DNA from: Prevotella sp. | GTDB lineage: Bacteria > Bacteroidota > Bacteroidia > Bacteroidales > Bacteroidaceae | Length of the DNA stretch: 64,000 nt | Assembly (NCBI GenBank): GCA_017458125.1 | Contig: JAFTGB010000027.1 | Span: forward strand, 33,418 to 97,417 | Direction: 5' to 3' | Translations under genes and position numbers: made by a program | Shown here: positions 15,162-22,912 of the stretch, piece after piece | How positions within the stretch are numbered: position 1 is the stretch's first letter | Layout: each line of letters opens with the position of its first letter | Notes under the pieces: generated by a model | Database searches by the model: none | What the model saw: only the letters and a program-made list of their open reading frames with translations | Told to the model about the DNA's origin: nothing

Positions 15162-16244
15162 TTATTCGTTCACGTTACAGATTTGTGCAGCCAAGGTGTT
15201 CATCTCCAAACATCGTGCCCGCATATTCTCCAGTTTCTCGTTCTGCCAAGGGTAGGGTGCCAACAGCAGCAGACGCCCCTCGGCACAGGCTATCAGATAG
15301 CGTGGCTTGGGTTTGAAAAAGGGTGGAAAACCTTTCAGCAGGAGTACAATCAGCGGGATGTTTTGTTCCATGCATGCTGTCGTGATGATTTGTTCGCCGG
15401 GACTGATGCTGGGCGAGACGATGACAGCACCTTTCTGTCCTGCGGCCAGAAAGTACAGCTTTCGCTGCTCAATCTCGTTGGGGTAGAGGTGTCGCGAGCA
15501 CTGCACCTGCAGCTTGACGGGGGAAGCAAGCAACGAAAGGTTTCCCATGGCGGTCATCGTTCTCCCCGCCACGATGACGTTGTCCACGGGTTTGAACATG
15601 CCAGGGTAGTCGCGTTTCAGCAGCAGGCGCCGAGGGTTGTCGTCCAGATAGGCCAGCATGCGGTTCAGCTGGCCAGCGTGGCGTAGCAGGCGGTCGTGGT
15701 AGCCCCGCTCCCATAGGGCGCCAGGCTGTTGGAGCCGCGGTGCCGCCTGCAACGGTGTTGCAGTGTACGGTGCCGCCTTAGTCCCCGTCCCCGCACGCTG
15801 CGACATTGTCGCAGTCTTCTGGGCAGTCTTTATCACCCCCAGCGCTCTGGCCGCCTTATGCGTGCCAGCCTTGAAGCCTTTGATGACTGCTCCAAGGTGG
15901 CAGTCCATCCGCTCATGCACAAAGAGCACGCCGTGGATATGGTCGGGCATGATGCAAAGCTTCATCACCTCTACCTTCGGGTAGTATTGAGGAATGCCCA
16001 TCCAGCACGCTCTGACCTTCTCGCCCAAAGCAGACAGCACTACGGCAGGGCGTTCAGCCCCCTCGGTCGCGTCGGCCTTCCCCGTCAGTGTACCTAACAG
16101 CGGCCTCCTGCCTTCTGTCACTATGGTTATCATGTAAATGCCGCGGTCAGCGTAGTCATTGTGTTCGCTGCGCCGCTTCATCGATGCCACCTTCTGCTGT
16201 TTCATCGACCATGCTCTGCTTTGTTCGTTGCGGAAGATTTCCAT
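15162..16244 (-). CDS. REP-associated tyrosine transposase (RAYT, Y1/HUH family) with extra C-terminal domain
   Basis: 360 residues. The HUH motif is MPDHIHGVLFV, and a helix-borne Tyr follows in ERGYHDRLLRHAGQLNRMLAYLDDNPRR, the layout of single-copy RAYT enzymes that recognise REP-type palindromes. After the transposase domain (about 20-235), residues 240-350 form a domain with SRHLYPNEIEQRKLYFLAAGQKGAVIVSPSISPGEQ and a second conserved stretch, seen in Bacteroidota homologues and of unknown role. The likely real start may be at residue 22 (MKRRSEHNDYADRGIYM). It lies 9 nt after the esterase gene, so it is co-transcribed rather than mobile with its own ends. The 22-bp palindromic arrays in this window are possible substrates. 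Confidence 0.8.
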   Translation of the reverse strand: MEIFRNEQSRAWSMKQQKVASMKRRSEHNDYADRGIYMITIVTEGRRPLLGTLTGKADATEGAERPAVVLSALGEKVRACWMGIPQYYPKVEVMKLCIMPDHIHGVLFVHERMDCHLGAVIKGFKAGTHKAARALGVIKTAQKTATMSQRAGTGTKAAPYTATPLQAAPRLQQPGALWERGYHDRLLRHAGQLNRMLAYLDDNPRRLLLKRDYPGMFKPVDNVIVAGRTMTAMGNLSLLASPVKLQVQCSRHLYPNEIEQRKLYFLAAGQKGAVIVSPSISPGEQIITTACMEQNIPLIVLLLKGFPPFFKPKPRYLIACAEGRLLLLAPYPWQNEKLENMRARCLEMNTLAAQICNVNE

Positions 16245-16253
16245 CGGCTCGTC

Positions 16254-17411
16254 TTACCGGTTGGAGGCTGACAGGTGTTTTCTGAAAAACTCCAACGCGC
16301 GGCGCTGAGCCTCGCGGGGACAGCTGTGGGGCATGTCCCACAATTCGGTGACCAGCCGGTCGCCGACGTGCTGGCTGTCCCAGACGTCGTGCATGATGCG
16401 GAAGGCTTTTTCTACACCGGCAACGGGAAACAGCTTGTCCTGCGCGCCGTTGATGAAAAGCATGGCGGAGGGACAGGCCAGACTGGCCACATGGGGATAG
16501 TCCAACCAGCGGCGCAAGCCGGGGAAGCAGTTGGCGAAACCGCCATTCTCGGTACGCTTGTACTTGAACGACATCTGCTCGTCCGTCGTCACCATCCAGC
16601 AGATGGGCACGGCAGCGCGTATGCGGTCGCTGAGGGCTGCCAGCATCCAGGCACGGTAGGCTCCCATGGACCATCCCGTGCAGCCTATGCGCTGCGGGTC
16701 CACCTCGGGCATGGAGGCCAGAAACTCGGTGGCAGCAATGTCGTCGTAGGTCATGTAGGCCGACAGGTCGATGCCGTACATCATCATGTTACCGGCTATC
16801 ATGTCGTAACGCTCGCGCAACGCTCCCTCCTGCTGGCCGCGCTCGCCCCACAGCGGTGCGTCGGTGGAGAGCACGACGAAGCCGTTCTTGGCCAGGTAGT
16901 CGCCGAAGAACTGTCCCTCGTAGCCTGCCAACCACTGTTCTGCGTCGCGGATGACGGTGGAGTCCTCGCAGGCCAGCGGACGTATCATCTTCTCCTTGCC
17001 GATGAACAGGTGGGCGCCATGGTCGTGCAAGGCGTTGACGGCAGGGAACGGTCCCTTGCCGTCGGGGATGAGGACGTAGGCGGGCACGGTGTAGTAGCGC
17101 GAGAGGCGCAGCTCCAACTTGCGCGCTTTGTAGCCGTCGCGCTGCTCCTCGTAGAGCACGCGTGCCGTGATGCCCTCTGCCGGTGGCGGCGGGGCGGGCA
17201 GCATGCAGTCGAAGACTTTCTGGCGTGCCGTGCGCTTCCACTCGTTGAAGTCGCTGATAGGGCTGTTGCCCCATGCCATGGGGTAGGTGAGGTCGGCTAT
17301 GAGCGAGTCGGCATACGTCGGCAGGTTGCGCTTGAACTCATAGCGGTCGCGCTTCTGTGCATTGGCCGTGAGCCCCATAATTAGGCTCACGGCGATGATG
17401 ATGTACCGCAT
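16254..17411 (-). CDS. secreted alpha/beta hydrolase (acetyl xylan esterase/dienelactone hydrolase-like)
   Basis: 385 residues. A signal peptide MRYIIIAVSLIMGLTANAQ is present. The nucleophile elbow is GCTGWSMGAYRAWML (GxSxG). An oxyanion/lid region AVNALHDHGAHLF precedes it, and a likely Asp (NGAQDKLFPV) and His (DMPHSCPREAQRRALEFF) complete the triad. The fold fits AXE1/DLH-type esterases of Bacteroidota; a role in removing acyl groups from plant polysaccharides is plausible but not proven by sequence. Upstream lies cydB; downstream, at 9 nt, the RAYT gene. Confidence 0.75.
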   Translation of the reverse strand: MRYIIIAVSLIMGLTANAQKRDRYEFKRNLPTYADSLIADLTYPMAWGNSPISDFNEWKRTARQKVFDCMLPAPPPPAEGITARVLYEEQRDGYKARKLELRLSRYYTVPAYVLIPDGKGPFPAVNALHDHGAHLFIGKEKMIRPLACEDSTVIRDAEQWLAGYEGQFFGDYLAKNGFVVLSTDAPLWGERGQQEGALRERYDMIAGNMMMYGIDLSAYMTYDDIAATEFLASMPEVDPQRIGCTGWSMGAYRAWMLAALSDRIRAAVPICWMVTTDEQMSFKYKRTENGGFANCFPGLRRWLDYPHVASLACPSAMLFINGAQDKLFPVAGVEKAFRIMHDVWDSQHVGDRLVTELWDMPHSCPREAQRRALEFFRKHLSASNR

Positions 17412-17444
17412 GCTTATCTATAAATATAAACTATGAACTATAAA
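17412..17444. repeat. AACTATAAACT-type microrepeat
   Basis: ATAAACTATGAACTATAAACTAATAA-like units fill the 33-nt gap between cydB and the esterase gene. Confidence 0.6.
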
Positions 17445-18668
17445 CTAATAAGCGTGTCCGTCGGCAATCTCCTTGCTGTCTAACTTCTTGCGGTCGATGG
17501 CGCGCCAGGCGTAGACAATGTAAGCCAGCACGAAAGGCACCAGCAGGCTGACCCAGAACATGGTGCGCAAGGTGAACTCCGAAGAGCAGGAGTTGATGAT
17601 GGTCAGCGACGATTGCAGGTCGGCAGTCGAGGGATAGTAGGCGGTGTGGCTCCAGCCGGCAAGGAGCAGCAGGGAGAGCACGGTGACGACTACGCCGGCA
17701 CCGGCGTACCAGATGCCTTTGTCCTGCTCGTCCTTACGCCATACGGCAATGCCGATGCCCCAGAGCACGCTGACGATGCCAAACAGCAGGAAGCACAGCA
17801 CGTAAGGCATGTCGAGCATGTTGTTCAGGTACTTCATCGGCTCCACGACGATGGTGCCCTCGGCGGTATAGGCATAGCCGTCCTTCAGCAGCAGATGTAT
17901 TAAATAGGTAACAAAGAACAGCAGGAAAGGCACGGCATTGGCAAGCACCAGACGTGGTGTGCGCTGGCGGATAGTCTCATCGTTGACATTGTTGGCGACA
18001 TAGAGGATGCCCAGCACGCGTGCCAGAAACACGACCGCCAGTCCGAAGATGAGCACCCACGGGTTGAGCAGGGCGTCCAGACCGTGCGATGCATTGGCCC
18101 AGCGCGAGATGACTACGTTTGACGATGGGACCATTTCACTACTTGACAACCCGGCGGCAGCTAAGTTGTCCAATGGTGAAATGGTGAAATTGTCCAATTG
18201 TGAAATGGTGAAATTGTCAAATTGTACGATGAAGTTGCTGCCCTCAAAGAACGTGGCTACGGCACCGCCTAAGAGCAGCGGTCCTAACAGGCCGTTGAGC
18301 ACTAAGAAGAACTGGAACGTGCGTGGCCCGAGGAAATTGCCTAACTTGTTCTGGAACTCGTAGCTGACGGCCTGTAGCACGAAGGTGAAGAGAATAATCA
18401 TCCAGAGCCAGTAGGCTCCGCCGAAGCTGGTGGAATAGAACAGGGGGAAGGAGGCGAAGAATGCACCGCCGAAGGTAACCAGCGTGGTGAACGTGAACTC
18501 CCACTTGCGTCCTGTCGAGTTGATGACCAGCCTTTTGCCGTCCTCCGTGCCGCCTAACGAGTTAAGACACGCGTTGGCTCCCTGGACAAACAGCAGGAAC
18601 ACCAGCAAGGCACCCAGCAGCGACACGATGAACCACCAGTAATGTTGCAAAAAATCGTATGTAATCAT
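17445..18668 (-). CDS. cydB: cytochrome bd ubiquinol oxidase subunit II
   Basis: 407 residues, slightly longer than usual. CydB supports the CydA haem subunit in the inner membrane, reducing O2 to water with quinol electrons. Seen: LQHYWWFIVSLLGALLVFLLFVQGANACLNSLG at the N-terminus, the family's characteristic QGAN-like segment, at least eight spans, and the C-terminal MFWVSLLVPFVLAYIVYAWRAIDRKKLD. A 35-40-residue hydrophilic insertion between two spans (SNFIVQFDNFTISQLDNF...SSSEMVPSSNVVIS) is encoded by an AATTGTGAAATGGT-type microrepeat and explains the extra length. It follows cydA by 30 nt filled with another microrepeat. Confidence 0.93.
   Translation of the reverse strand: MITYDFLQHYWWFIVSLLGALLVFLLFVQGANACLNSLGGTEDGKRLVINSTGRKWEFTFTTLVTFGGAFFASFPLFYSTSFGGAYWLWMIILFTFVLQAVSYEFQNKLGNFLGPRTFQFFLVLNGLLGPLLLGGAVATFFEGSNFIVQFDNFTISQLDNFTISPLDNLAAAGLSSSEMVPSSNVVISRWANASHGLDALLNPWVLIFGLAVVFLARVLGILYVANNVNDETIRQRTPRLVLANAVPFLLFFVTYLIHLLLKDGYAYTAEGTIVVEPMKYLNNMLDMPYVLCFLLFGIVSVLWGIGIAVWRKDEQDKGIWYAGAGVVVTVLSLLLLAGWSHTAYYPSTADLQSSLTIINSCSSEFTLRTMFWVSLLVPFVLAYIVYAWRAIDRKKLDSKEIADGHAY
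18119..18230. repeat. AATGGTGAAATTGTCC-type microrepeat inside cydB
   Basis: Units of the form TTGTCCAATGGTGAAATGG repeat about five times in frame within cydB, encoding FDNFTISQLDNFTISPLDN. They have the style of the intergenic microrepeats and lie between transmembrane segments. Confidence 0.75.
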
Positions 18669-18698
18669 AACTATAAACTCTTAACTATGAACTCTAAA
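18669..18698. repeat. AACTATGAACTCT-type microrepeat
   Basis: CTATAAACTCTTAACTATGAACT-like units fill the 30-nt gap between cydA and cydB; the pattern extends a few bases into the 3' end of cydA. Confidence 0.6.
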
Positions 18699-20339
18699 CT
18701 ATGAACTGTACTCCGGTCCCCGCTTAATCTGCTTCAGCAGGATGCTGATTTCGACTGCCAGCATCAGCGTGAACAGCACAAGGAAGATGAAGAATGTCAT
18801 GGCAACGTAGCTGCCGCTGATGTCGCTGACGCTGACCCATGTGGGCAGCATGTCCTGGATGGTCCACGGCTGACGGCCGAACTCTGCTACCAGCCATCCG
18901 CTCTCCGAGGCGATGTAGGCCAGCGGCAATAGTGCGATGGCCACCCAGTAGTGCCAGGCGGGCAGCGTGGTGATGTCGTGCGTGTCGGCAACGGTTTCGG
19001 GCAGCAGCCCGAAAGCAGCAAGCAGTCGTCTGACAATGACGCTGACGTAGGGAATGCGGAACGAGAGGATGCACATCAGTGCGAAGTAGACGATGAACAG
19101 ACAGCCCAGTCCCACCATCAGCCGGAAGGCCCAGAAGTTGACGGGCACGTAAGGCACCACGTCCTTCTTGTCCTTCACGTAGCCATAGCCGAAGTAGGGC
19201 ATGTTCTCGCTGATGATGTCAGCCTGTTCCTTGAGTGTGGTCTCGCTGGCACCCTCCTTCTTGGCCTTGCGGTAGGCAGCCAGTGCCGTGATGGCTTTCT
19301 TGCCACGCGCTATCTTCTCGTCGACGGAAGGCTCGCGCGTGCCGTCGGGCTTGACATATCCGTTCAGAATGTCGTTGATGCCGGGCACGTAGCCGTGCGG
19401 GTCGTCAGTGGCCATGATGCTCAGGGCGTAGGGCATGTCCACCTTCAGCGGTGCCGACTCCTCGTTCTCGTAGTCGGGCTGCTTCAGCGGGTTCACCCAT
19501 GCTACGGCTGTCAGCCCCTGCTCTGTGCCGCCATTGTATAGCGCCTCCATGGCCGCCAGCTTCATGGGCTGGTACTTGGCCACCTGCTGACCGCTGATGT
19601 GGCCGGTCAGTGCTGCCCCCACGGTGGCTATCAGTCCCACCACGGCGGCAATCTTGATGCTCTCCGTGGCTAACCGCACCTCGCGGCGCTTCATCAGATA
19701 CCAGCACGACACGGCCATGACGAAGACGGCACCGATAATCCATGCCGAGATGACGGTGTGGCAGAACTTGCCCACGGCAAAAGGCGACAGGGCTACGGCC
19801 CAGAAGTCGACCATCTCGTTGCGCATGGTGTCGGGGTTGAAAGCGCAGCCCACAGGGTGCTGCATCCATGCGTTAGCCACCAGTATCCACCATGCCGAGA
19901 TGGTGGCACCGAGGCCCGTGAGCCATGTTGAAGCCAAATGGAAGCCCGGCGACACCTTCTTCCAGCCGAAGTACATGACAGCCACGAAGGTGGACTCCAT
20001 GAAGAAGGCCACGATGCCCTCGATGGCTAACGGTGCCCCGAAGATGTCGCCTACGAACCAGGAATAGTTCGACCAGTTGGTGCCGAACTCAAACTCCAGG
20101 ATGATGCCCGTGGCCACGCCCATGGCAAAGTTGATGCCGAAGAGACGCTGCCAGAACTTGGCGGTGTCTCGCCAGAAGATGTCGCGTTTGCGATACCAGA
20201 TGGTTTCGCAGACGCCCATGATGACGGCCAGTCCGAGTGTCAGCGGTACGAACAGCCAGTGGTAGATGGCCGTCAGTGCGAATTGCGCTCTGGCCCAGTT
20301 GATGGAGCCGGCGTCGATGTTAAGCAATAAGTCAGTCAT
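18699..20339 (-). CDS. cydA: cytochrome bd ubiquinol oxidase subunit I
   Basis: 546 residues. Haem ligand His27 lies in RAQFALTAIYHWLFVPLTLG (equivalent to His19 of E. coli). GINFAMGVATGIILEFEFGTNWS and GDIFGAPLAIEGIVAFFMESTF carry the conserved acidic residues of the haem/proton channel, and ANAWMQHPVGCAFN the second His. The quinol-binding Q-loop (about 255-375) is a long charged region with KKAITALAAYRKAKKEG. Provides high-affinity O2 reduction, suiting a gut anaerobe exposed to traces of oxygen. Operon order is DUF4492-cydA-cydB. Confidence 0.97.
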   Translation of the reverse strand: MTDLLLNIDAGSINWARAQFALTAIYHWLFVPLTLGLAVIMGVCETIWYRKRDIFWRDTAKFWQRLFGINFAMGVATGIILEFEFGTNWSNYSWFVGDIFGAPLAIEGIVAFFMESTFVAVMYFGWKKVSPGFHLASTWLTGLGATISAWWILVANAWMQHPVGCAFNPDTMRNEMVDFWAVALSPFAVGKFCHTVISAWIIGAVFVMAVSCWYLMKRREVRLATESIKIAAVVGLIATVGAALTGHISGQQVAKYQPMKLAAMEALYNGGTEQGLTAVAWVNPLKQPDYENEESAPLKVDMPYALSIMATDDPHGYVPGINDILNGYVKPDGTREPSVDEKIARGKKAITALAAYRKAKKEGASETTLKEQADIISENMPYFGYGYVKDKKDVVPYVPVNFWAFRLMVGLGCLFIVYFALMCILSFRIPYVSVIVRRLLAAFGLLPETVADTHDITTLPAWHYWVAIALLPLAYIASESGWLVAEFGRQPWTIQDMLPTWVSVSDISGSYVAMTFFIFLVLFTLMLAVEISILLKQIKRGPEYSS

Positions 20340-20340
20340 A

Positions 20341-20372
20341 AGATGTGAAATTTGGAAATTTACGATTTACTA
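20341..20372. repeat. AAATTTACGATTTACTATTTG-type microrepeat
   Basis: Runs of AAATTTGG, AAATTTACG, ATTTACT units between the DUF4492 gene and cydA; nearly identical in style to the stretch translated inside rsmF (8177-8212). Confidence 0.6.
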
Positions 20373-20600
20373 TTTGTTTGCGGCACGGTCAATCATCTCC
20401 GTGGCCACGTAGTCAGACTCGCCTCCTTCGGGGGCGTGCTGCTTGATGAAGTCTGGAAAGAAGAACACCTTGAGGATGGCGAACATAATGAACAGCTTGA
20501 TGAGGATGACAGCCCACAGTGTGCGCCCTAATGTCATGTGGCGGAAACCGTCGGCGTAAAGGTCGTAGACCCGATAAAGAAAACCTTGCTTTTTCGTCAT
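20370..20600 (-). CDS. DUF4492 small membrane protein associated with cytochrome bd
   Basis: 76 residues with one span (TLWAVILIKLFIMFAILKVFFFPDF). The N-terminus FLYRVYDLYADGFRHMTLGRTLW is typical of DUF4492 proteins, which precede cydA in Bacteroidota. It may act as a small accessory subunit like CydX of E. coli; this is an inference from size, span and place. First gene of the cyd operon. Confidence 0.88.
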   Translation of the reverse strand: MTKKQGFLYRVYDLYADGFRHMTLGRTLWAVILIKLFIMFAILKVFFFPDFIKQHAPEGGESDYVATEMIDRAANK

Positions 20601-20626
20601 CGTTCCCGTTTTTCGTTAATATTTCG

Positions 20627-20658
20627 CAAATATACAATTTTTACGCCAAACCGCCAAC
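20627..20658 (-). promoter_or_regulatory. promoter of the cyd operon
   Basis: Minus strand -7 box TATATTTG (plus 20627-20634) with GTTG (plus 20655-20658) 20 nt away. About 27 nt before the DUF4492 ATG. Confidence 0.6.
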
Positions 20659-20746
20659 TTTTTCCGTAACTTTTCGTAATCTGAAGAAAAAAATCCTTCA
20701 CTGATTGCCGCCAATCAATCGTTGTAGCTGCAACGCCGCTAATTTT

Positions 20747-20834
20747 CCGCGCCGTGCGGAAAACGTTTCCGCGCCGTGCGGAAAACGTTTCCGCGCCGCA
20801 CGGAAAATGTTTCCGCGCCGTACGGAAAATTTGA
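20747..20834. repeat. four tandem 22-bp palindromic units
   Basis: Units start at 20747, 20769, 20791 and 20813. Each holds TTTCCG and CGGAAA arms around CGCC; copies 1 and 2 are identical with extended arms (TTTCCGC/GCGGAAA), copies 3 and 4 differ only in the centre or the last bases. They lie between the divergent cyd operon and the Rpn gene. The rest of the 398-nt gap holds only the two promoters. Confidence 0.9.
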
Positions 20835-20937
20835 CCCCACGATTGACGAACACTAATAACCGCTACAACGAACACTGCCATTCTTTCGTGGAGTGGCAGG
20901 GATTGTTTTTGCAGTGCGGAAGAATTTCATGCAAAAG

Positions 20938-20969
20938 TTTGGAGGAATGAAAAGTAATCCATATCTTTG
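20938..20969 (+). promoter_or_regulatory. promoter of the Rpn-type gene
   Basis: TTTG at 20938-20941, 20-nt spacer, TATCTTTG at 20962-20969; 30 nt before ATG 20999. Confidence 0.75.
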
Positions 20970-20998
20970 CAGTGAGTTCACAAATAGAAGTAGCAATT

Positions 20999-21916
20999 AT
21001 GGGAGTGGAGATACGCGAGCGATACATAGACCCGTACACCGATTTCGGTTTCAAGAAGCTGTTCGGCACGGAGCTGAACAAAGACCTGCTGATTAGTTTC
21101 CTGAACGCTTTGTTCAACGACAGTACGATGGAAATCAAGGACGTGAAGTACCTGAACGGTGAGCACCTTGGCGATGGCTATGGTGACCGTCGTGCCGTCT
21201 TCGACGTGTATTGTATGACAGAGGACGGCGGACGCTTCATCGTGGAGATGCAGAAAGCCGAGCAGGCCTATTTCAAGGACCGCAGCATCTACTATGCGAC
21301 GTACCCCATTCGTGAGCAGGCCCCCAAGGGTGCATGGGACTACCGTCTGGAAAATGTCTATACCGTGGGTCTGCTGAACTTTACGTTCCCTGAGGACGAG
21401 TACCCTGCCGACAGCTTTGTGCATGAGATAAAGTTGAAGGACGTGGAGGATAACCATGTATTCTACGACAAGCTGACGTTCTTCTATTTGGAGATGCCCA
21501 AGTTCAACAAGCGCGAGGACGAGCTGGTGACGATGTTCGACAAATGGATGTTTGCGCTTCGCAATCTGTCCCGTCTGATGGATCGCCCTCAGGCATTGCA
21601 GGAGCGCGTGTTCAAGCGCCTGTTTGACCAGGCAGAGATAGCCAGCTTCACCCCCAAGGAGCGCCGTGAGTATCAGGAGAGCGTGAAGGACTACTGGGAC
21701 TATTACAGCACAATGACCACTGCCCACCAGAAAGGCCGTGAAGAAGGCCGTGAAGAAGGCCGTGCTGAAGGTAGGGAAGAAGGCCGTGAAGAAGGCCGTG
21801 CCGAAGAACGTCTTGCCAATGCCCGCAGCCTGTTGGACAATGGAGTCCCGGTGGACGTCATTGTCAAGAGCCTCTGCCTGACACCCGATGAAGTTGAGAT
21901 GCTGTCAAAGAAATGA
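20999..21916 (+). CDS. Rpn-family recombination-promoting nuclease/PD-(D/E)XK transposase-like protein
   Basis: 305 residues from ATG 20999, which follows the promoter; an upstream GTG is weaker. Start YIDPYTDFGFKKLFGTELNKDLLISFLNALF is the family signature. The nuclease core shows D in RRAVFDVYC and the E-x-Q pair in GGRFIVEMQKAEQ, the D-(x)n-ExK/Q catalytic pattern. The C-terminus has a tandem GREEGREEGRAEGREEGRE repeat (12-bp DNA repeats), a variable linker seen in many family members, then a short helix. Rpn proteins promote RecA-independent recombination and some act as phage-defence effectors; these roles are family knowledge. Confidence 0.88.
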   Translation: MGVEIRERYIDPYTDFGFKKLFGTELNKDLLISFLNALFNDSTMEIKDVKYLNGEHLGDGYGDRRAVFDVYCMTEDGGRFIVEMQKAEQAYFKDRSIYYATYPIREQAPKGAWDYRLENVYTVGLLNFTFPEDEYPADSFVHEIKLKDVEDNHVFYDKLTFFYLEMPKFNKREDELVTMFDKWMFALRNLSRLMDRPQALQERVFKRLFDQAEIASFTPKERREYQESVKDYWDYYSTMTTAHQKGREEGREEGRAEGREEGREEGRAEERLANARSLLDNGVPVDVIVKSLCLTPDEVEMLSKK

Positions 21917-21971
21917 CGCACGTTAATATTATTAAATAAGGTGAATAAATACACAAAATGCGGGTTGTACG

Positions 21972-22003
21972 CTTGGCCGTTTGTTAGAAAAAAACTAACT
22001 TTG
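21972..22003 (+). promoter_or_regulatory. promoter of the export operon
   Basis: CTTG at 21972-21975, 20-nt spacer, TAACTTTG at 21996-22003; 28 nt before ATG 22031. Confidence 0.65.
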
Positions 22004-22030
22004 CAACTGATTTTGTAAAAAGTGCCTTTT

Positions 22031-22906
22031 ATGAATAAGAAAATTTTGGTTTCTGCCGTTGTGCTCATCGTGTTGCTGCTGGCCGGCATAGGCTATCTGG
22101 GCTACAGCCTGATGCAGGAGAAGCAGGCCAACCGCGACATGCAGGAACTGGCAGAACTGGACAAGCAGGAGATGGAGAAGGAATACCAGAACTTTGCTGC
22201 CCAGTATAGCGAGATGAAGACATACATCAAGAACGACAGCATCATAGAACAGCTGACCGCCGAACAGGAGCGCACGCAGAAACTGTTGGACGAGCTGAAG
22301 CGTACCCACGCCAACGACGTGGCCGAGATTACGCGCCTGAAGAAGGAGCTGGCCACGGTGCGTGCCGTGCTGCGGTCGTACGTCATACAAATAGACTCGC
22401 TAAACCAGCTGAACCAGACGCTGCAGGACGAGAACGACCGTGTGCGCTCGGAGCTGGAAGAGAGCAACCAGCAGAACCAGACGCTGACCTCGGAGAAGGC
22501 CACGCTGTCGGAGAAGGTGGCTATCGCCTCGCAGTTGGATGCCACCAACATCCGGCTGACCGCCCTGAAGAAGAAGGGTAAGACGGCCAAGTACATCCGT
22601 GACGCCCGCGTCTTGGACGTGTCGTTCGTCATCACCAAGAACGTCACGGCCACCAACGGTGTGCGCAACGTCTACGTGCGCATCATGACGCCGACGGGCG
22701 ACGTGCTCAACGGCGGCGGCACCTTCGAGTATGCCGGTAAGCAGTTGGCATGGTCGATGATGAAGAGTGTCGAGTACACGGGCGAGGAGCTGCCCCTGTC
22801 GCTTTACTGGAACATCAACGAGTACCTTGAAGGCGGCGACTACAACGTCAGCATCTTCTGCGACGGACAGGCCATCGGCTCAAGGACGTTCACCTATATT
22901 AAATAA
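22031..22906 (+). CDS. single-span coiled-coil protein, first gene of an export operon
   Basis: 291 residues from ATG 22031. One N-terminal span (ILVSAVVLIVLLLAGIGYLGYSLM), then a coiled coil of about 140 residues (ELAELDKQEMEKEYQN ... LDELKRTHANDVAEITRLKKELATVRAVLRSY ... LNQLNQTLQDENDRVRSELEE), then a C-terminal beta domain beginning VLDVSFVITKNVTATNGVRNVYVRIMTP and ending GQAIGSRTFTYIK. This C-terminal domain is common in Bacteroidota envelope proteins but has no known function. TolC-type gene follows after 6 nt, so it may help build the tripartite exporter. Confidence 0.7.
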   Translation: MNKKILVSAVVLIVLLLAGIGYLGYSLMQEKQANRDMQELAELDKQEMEKEYQNFAAQYSEMKTYIKNDSIIEQLTAEQERTQKLLDELKRTHANDVAEITRLKKELATVRAVLRSYVIQIDSLNQLNQTLQDENDRVRSELEESNQQNQTLTSEKATLSEKVAIASQLDATNIRLTALKKKGKTAKYIRDARVLDVSFVITKNVTATNGVRNVYVRIMTPTGDVLNGGGTFEYAGKQLAWSMMKSVEYTGEELPLSLYWNINEYLEGGDYNVSIFCDGQAIGSRTFTYIK

Positions 22907-22912
22907 GTGTAA

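Noticed and set aside
13677-15686. 669-residue open frame on the plus strand opposite topB
   Set aside because: It covers topB and part of the RAYT gene in antisense, lacks recognisable motifs and comes from high GC third positions of the real genes. The same holds for long antisense frames at 16275-17384, 24393-25544, 54623-55534 and 58924-59811.
20441-20637. 74-residue open frame overlapping the DUF4492 gene
   Set aside because: It runs in a shifted frame of the same DNA, is rich in Arg and His and has no homology; DUF4492 in the other frame is convincing.
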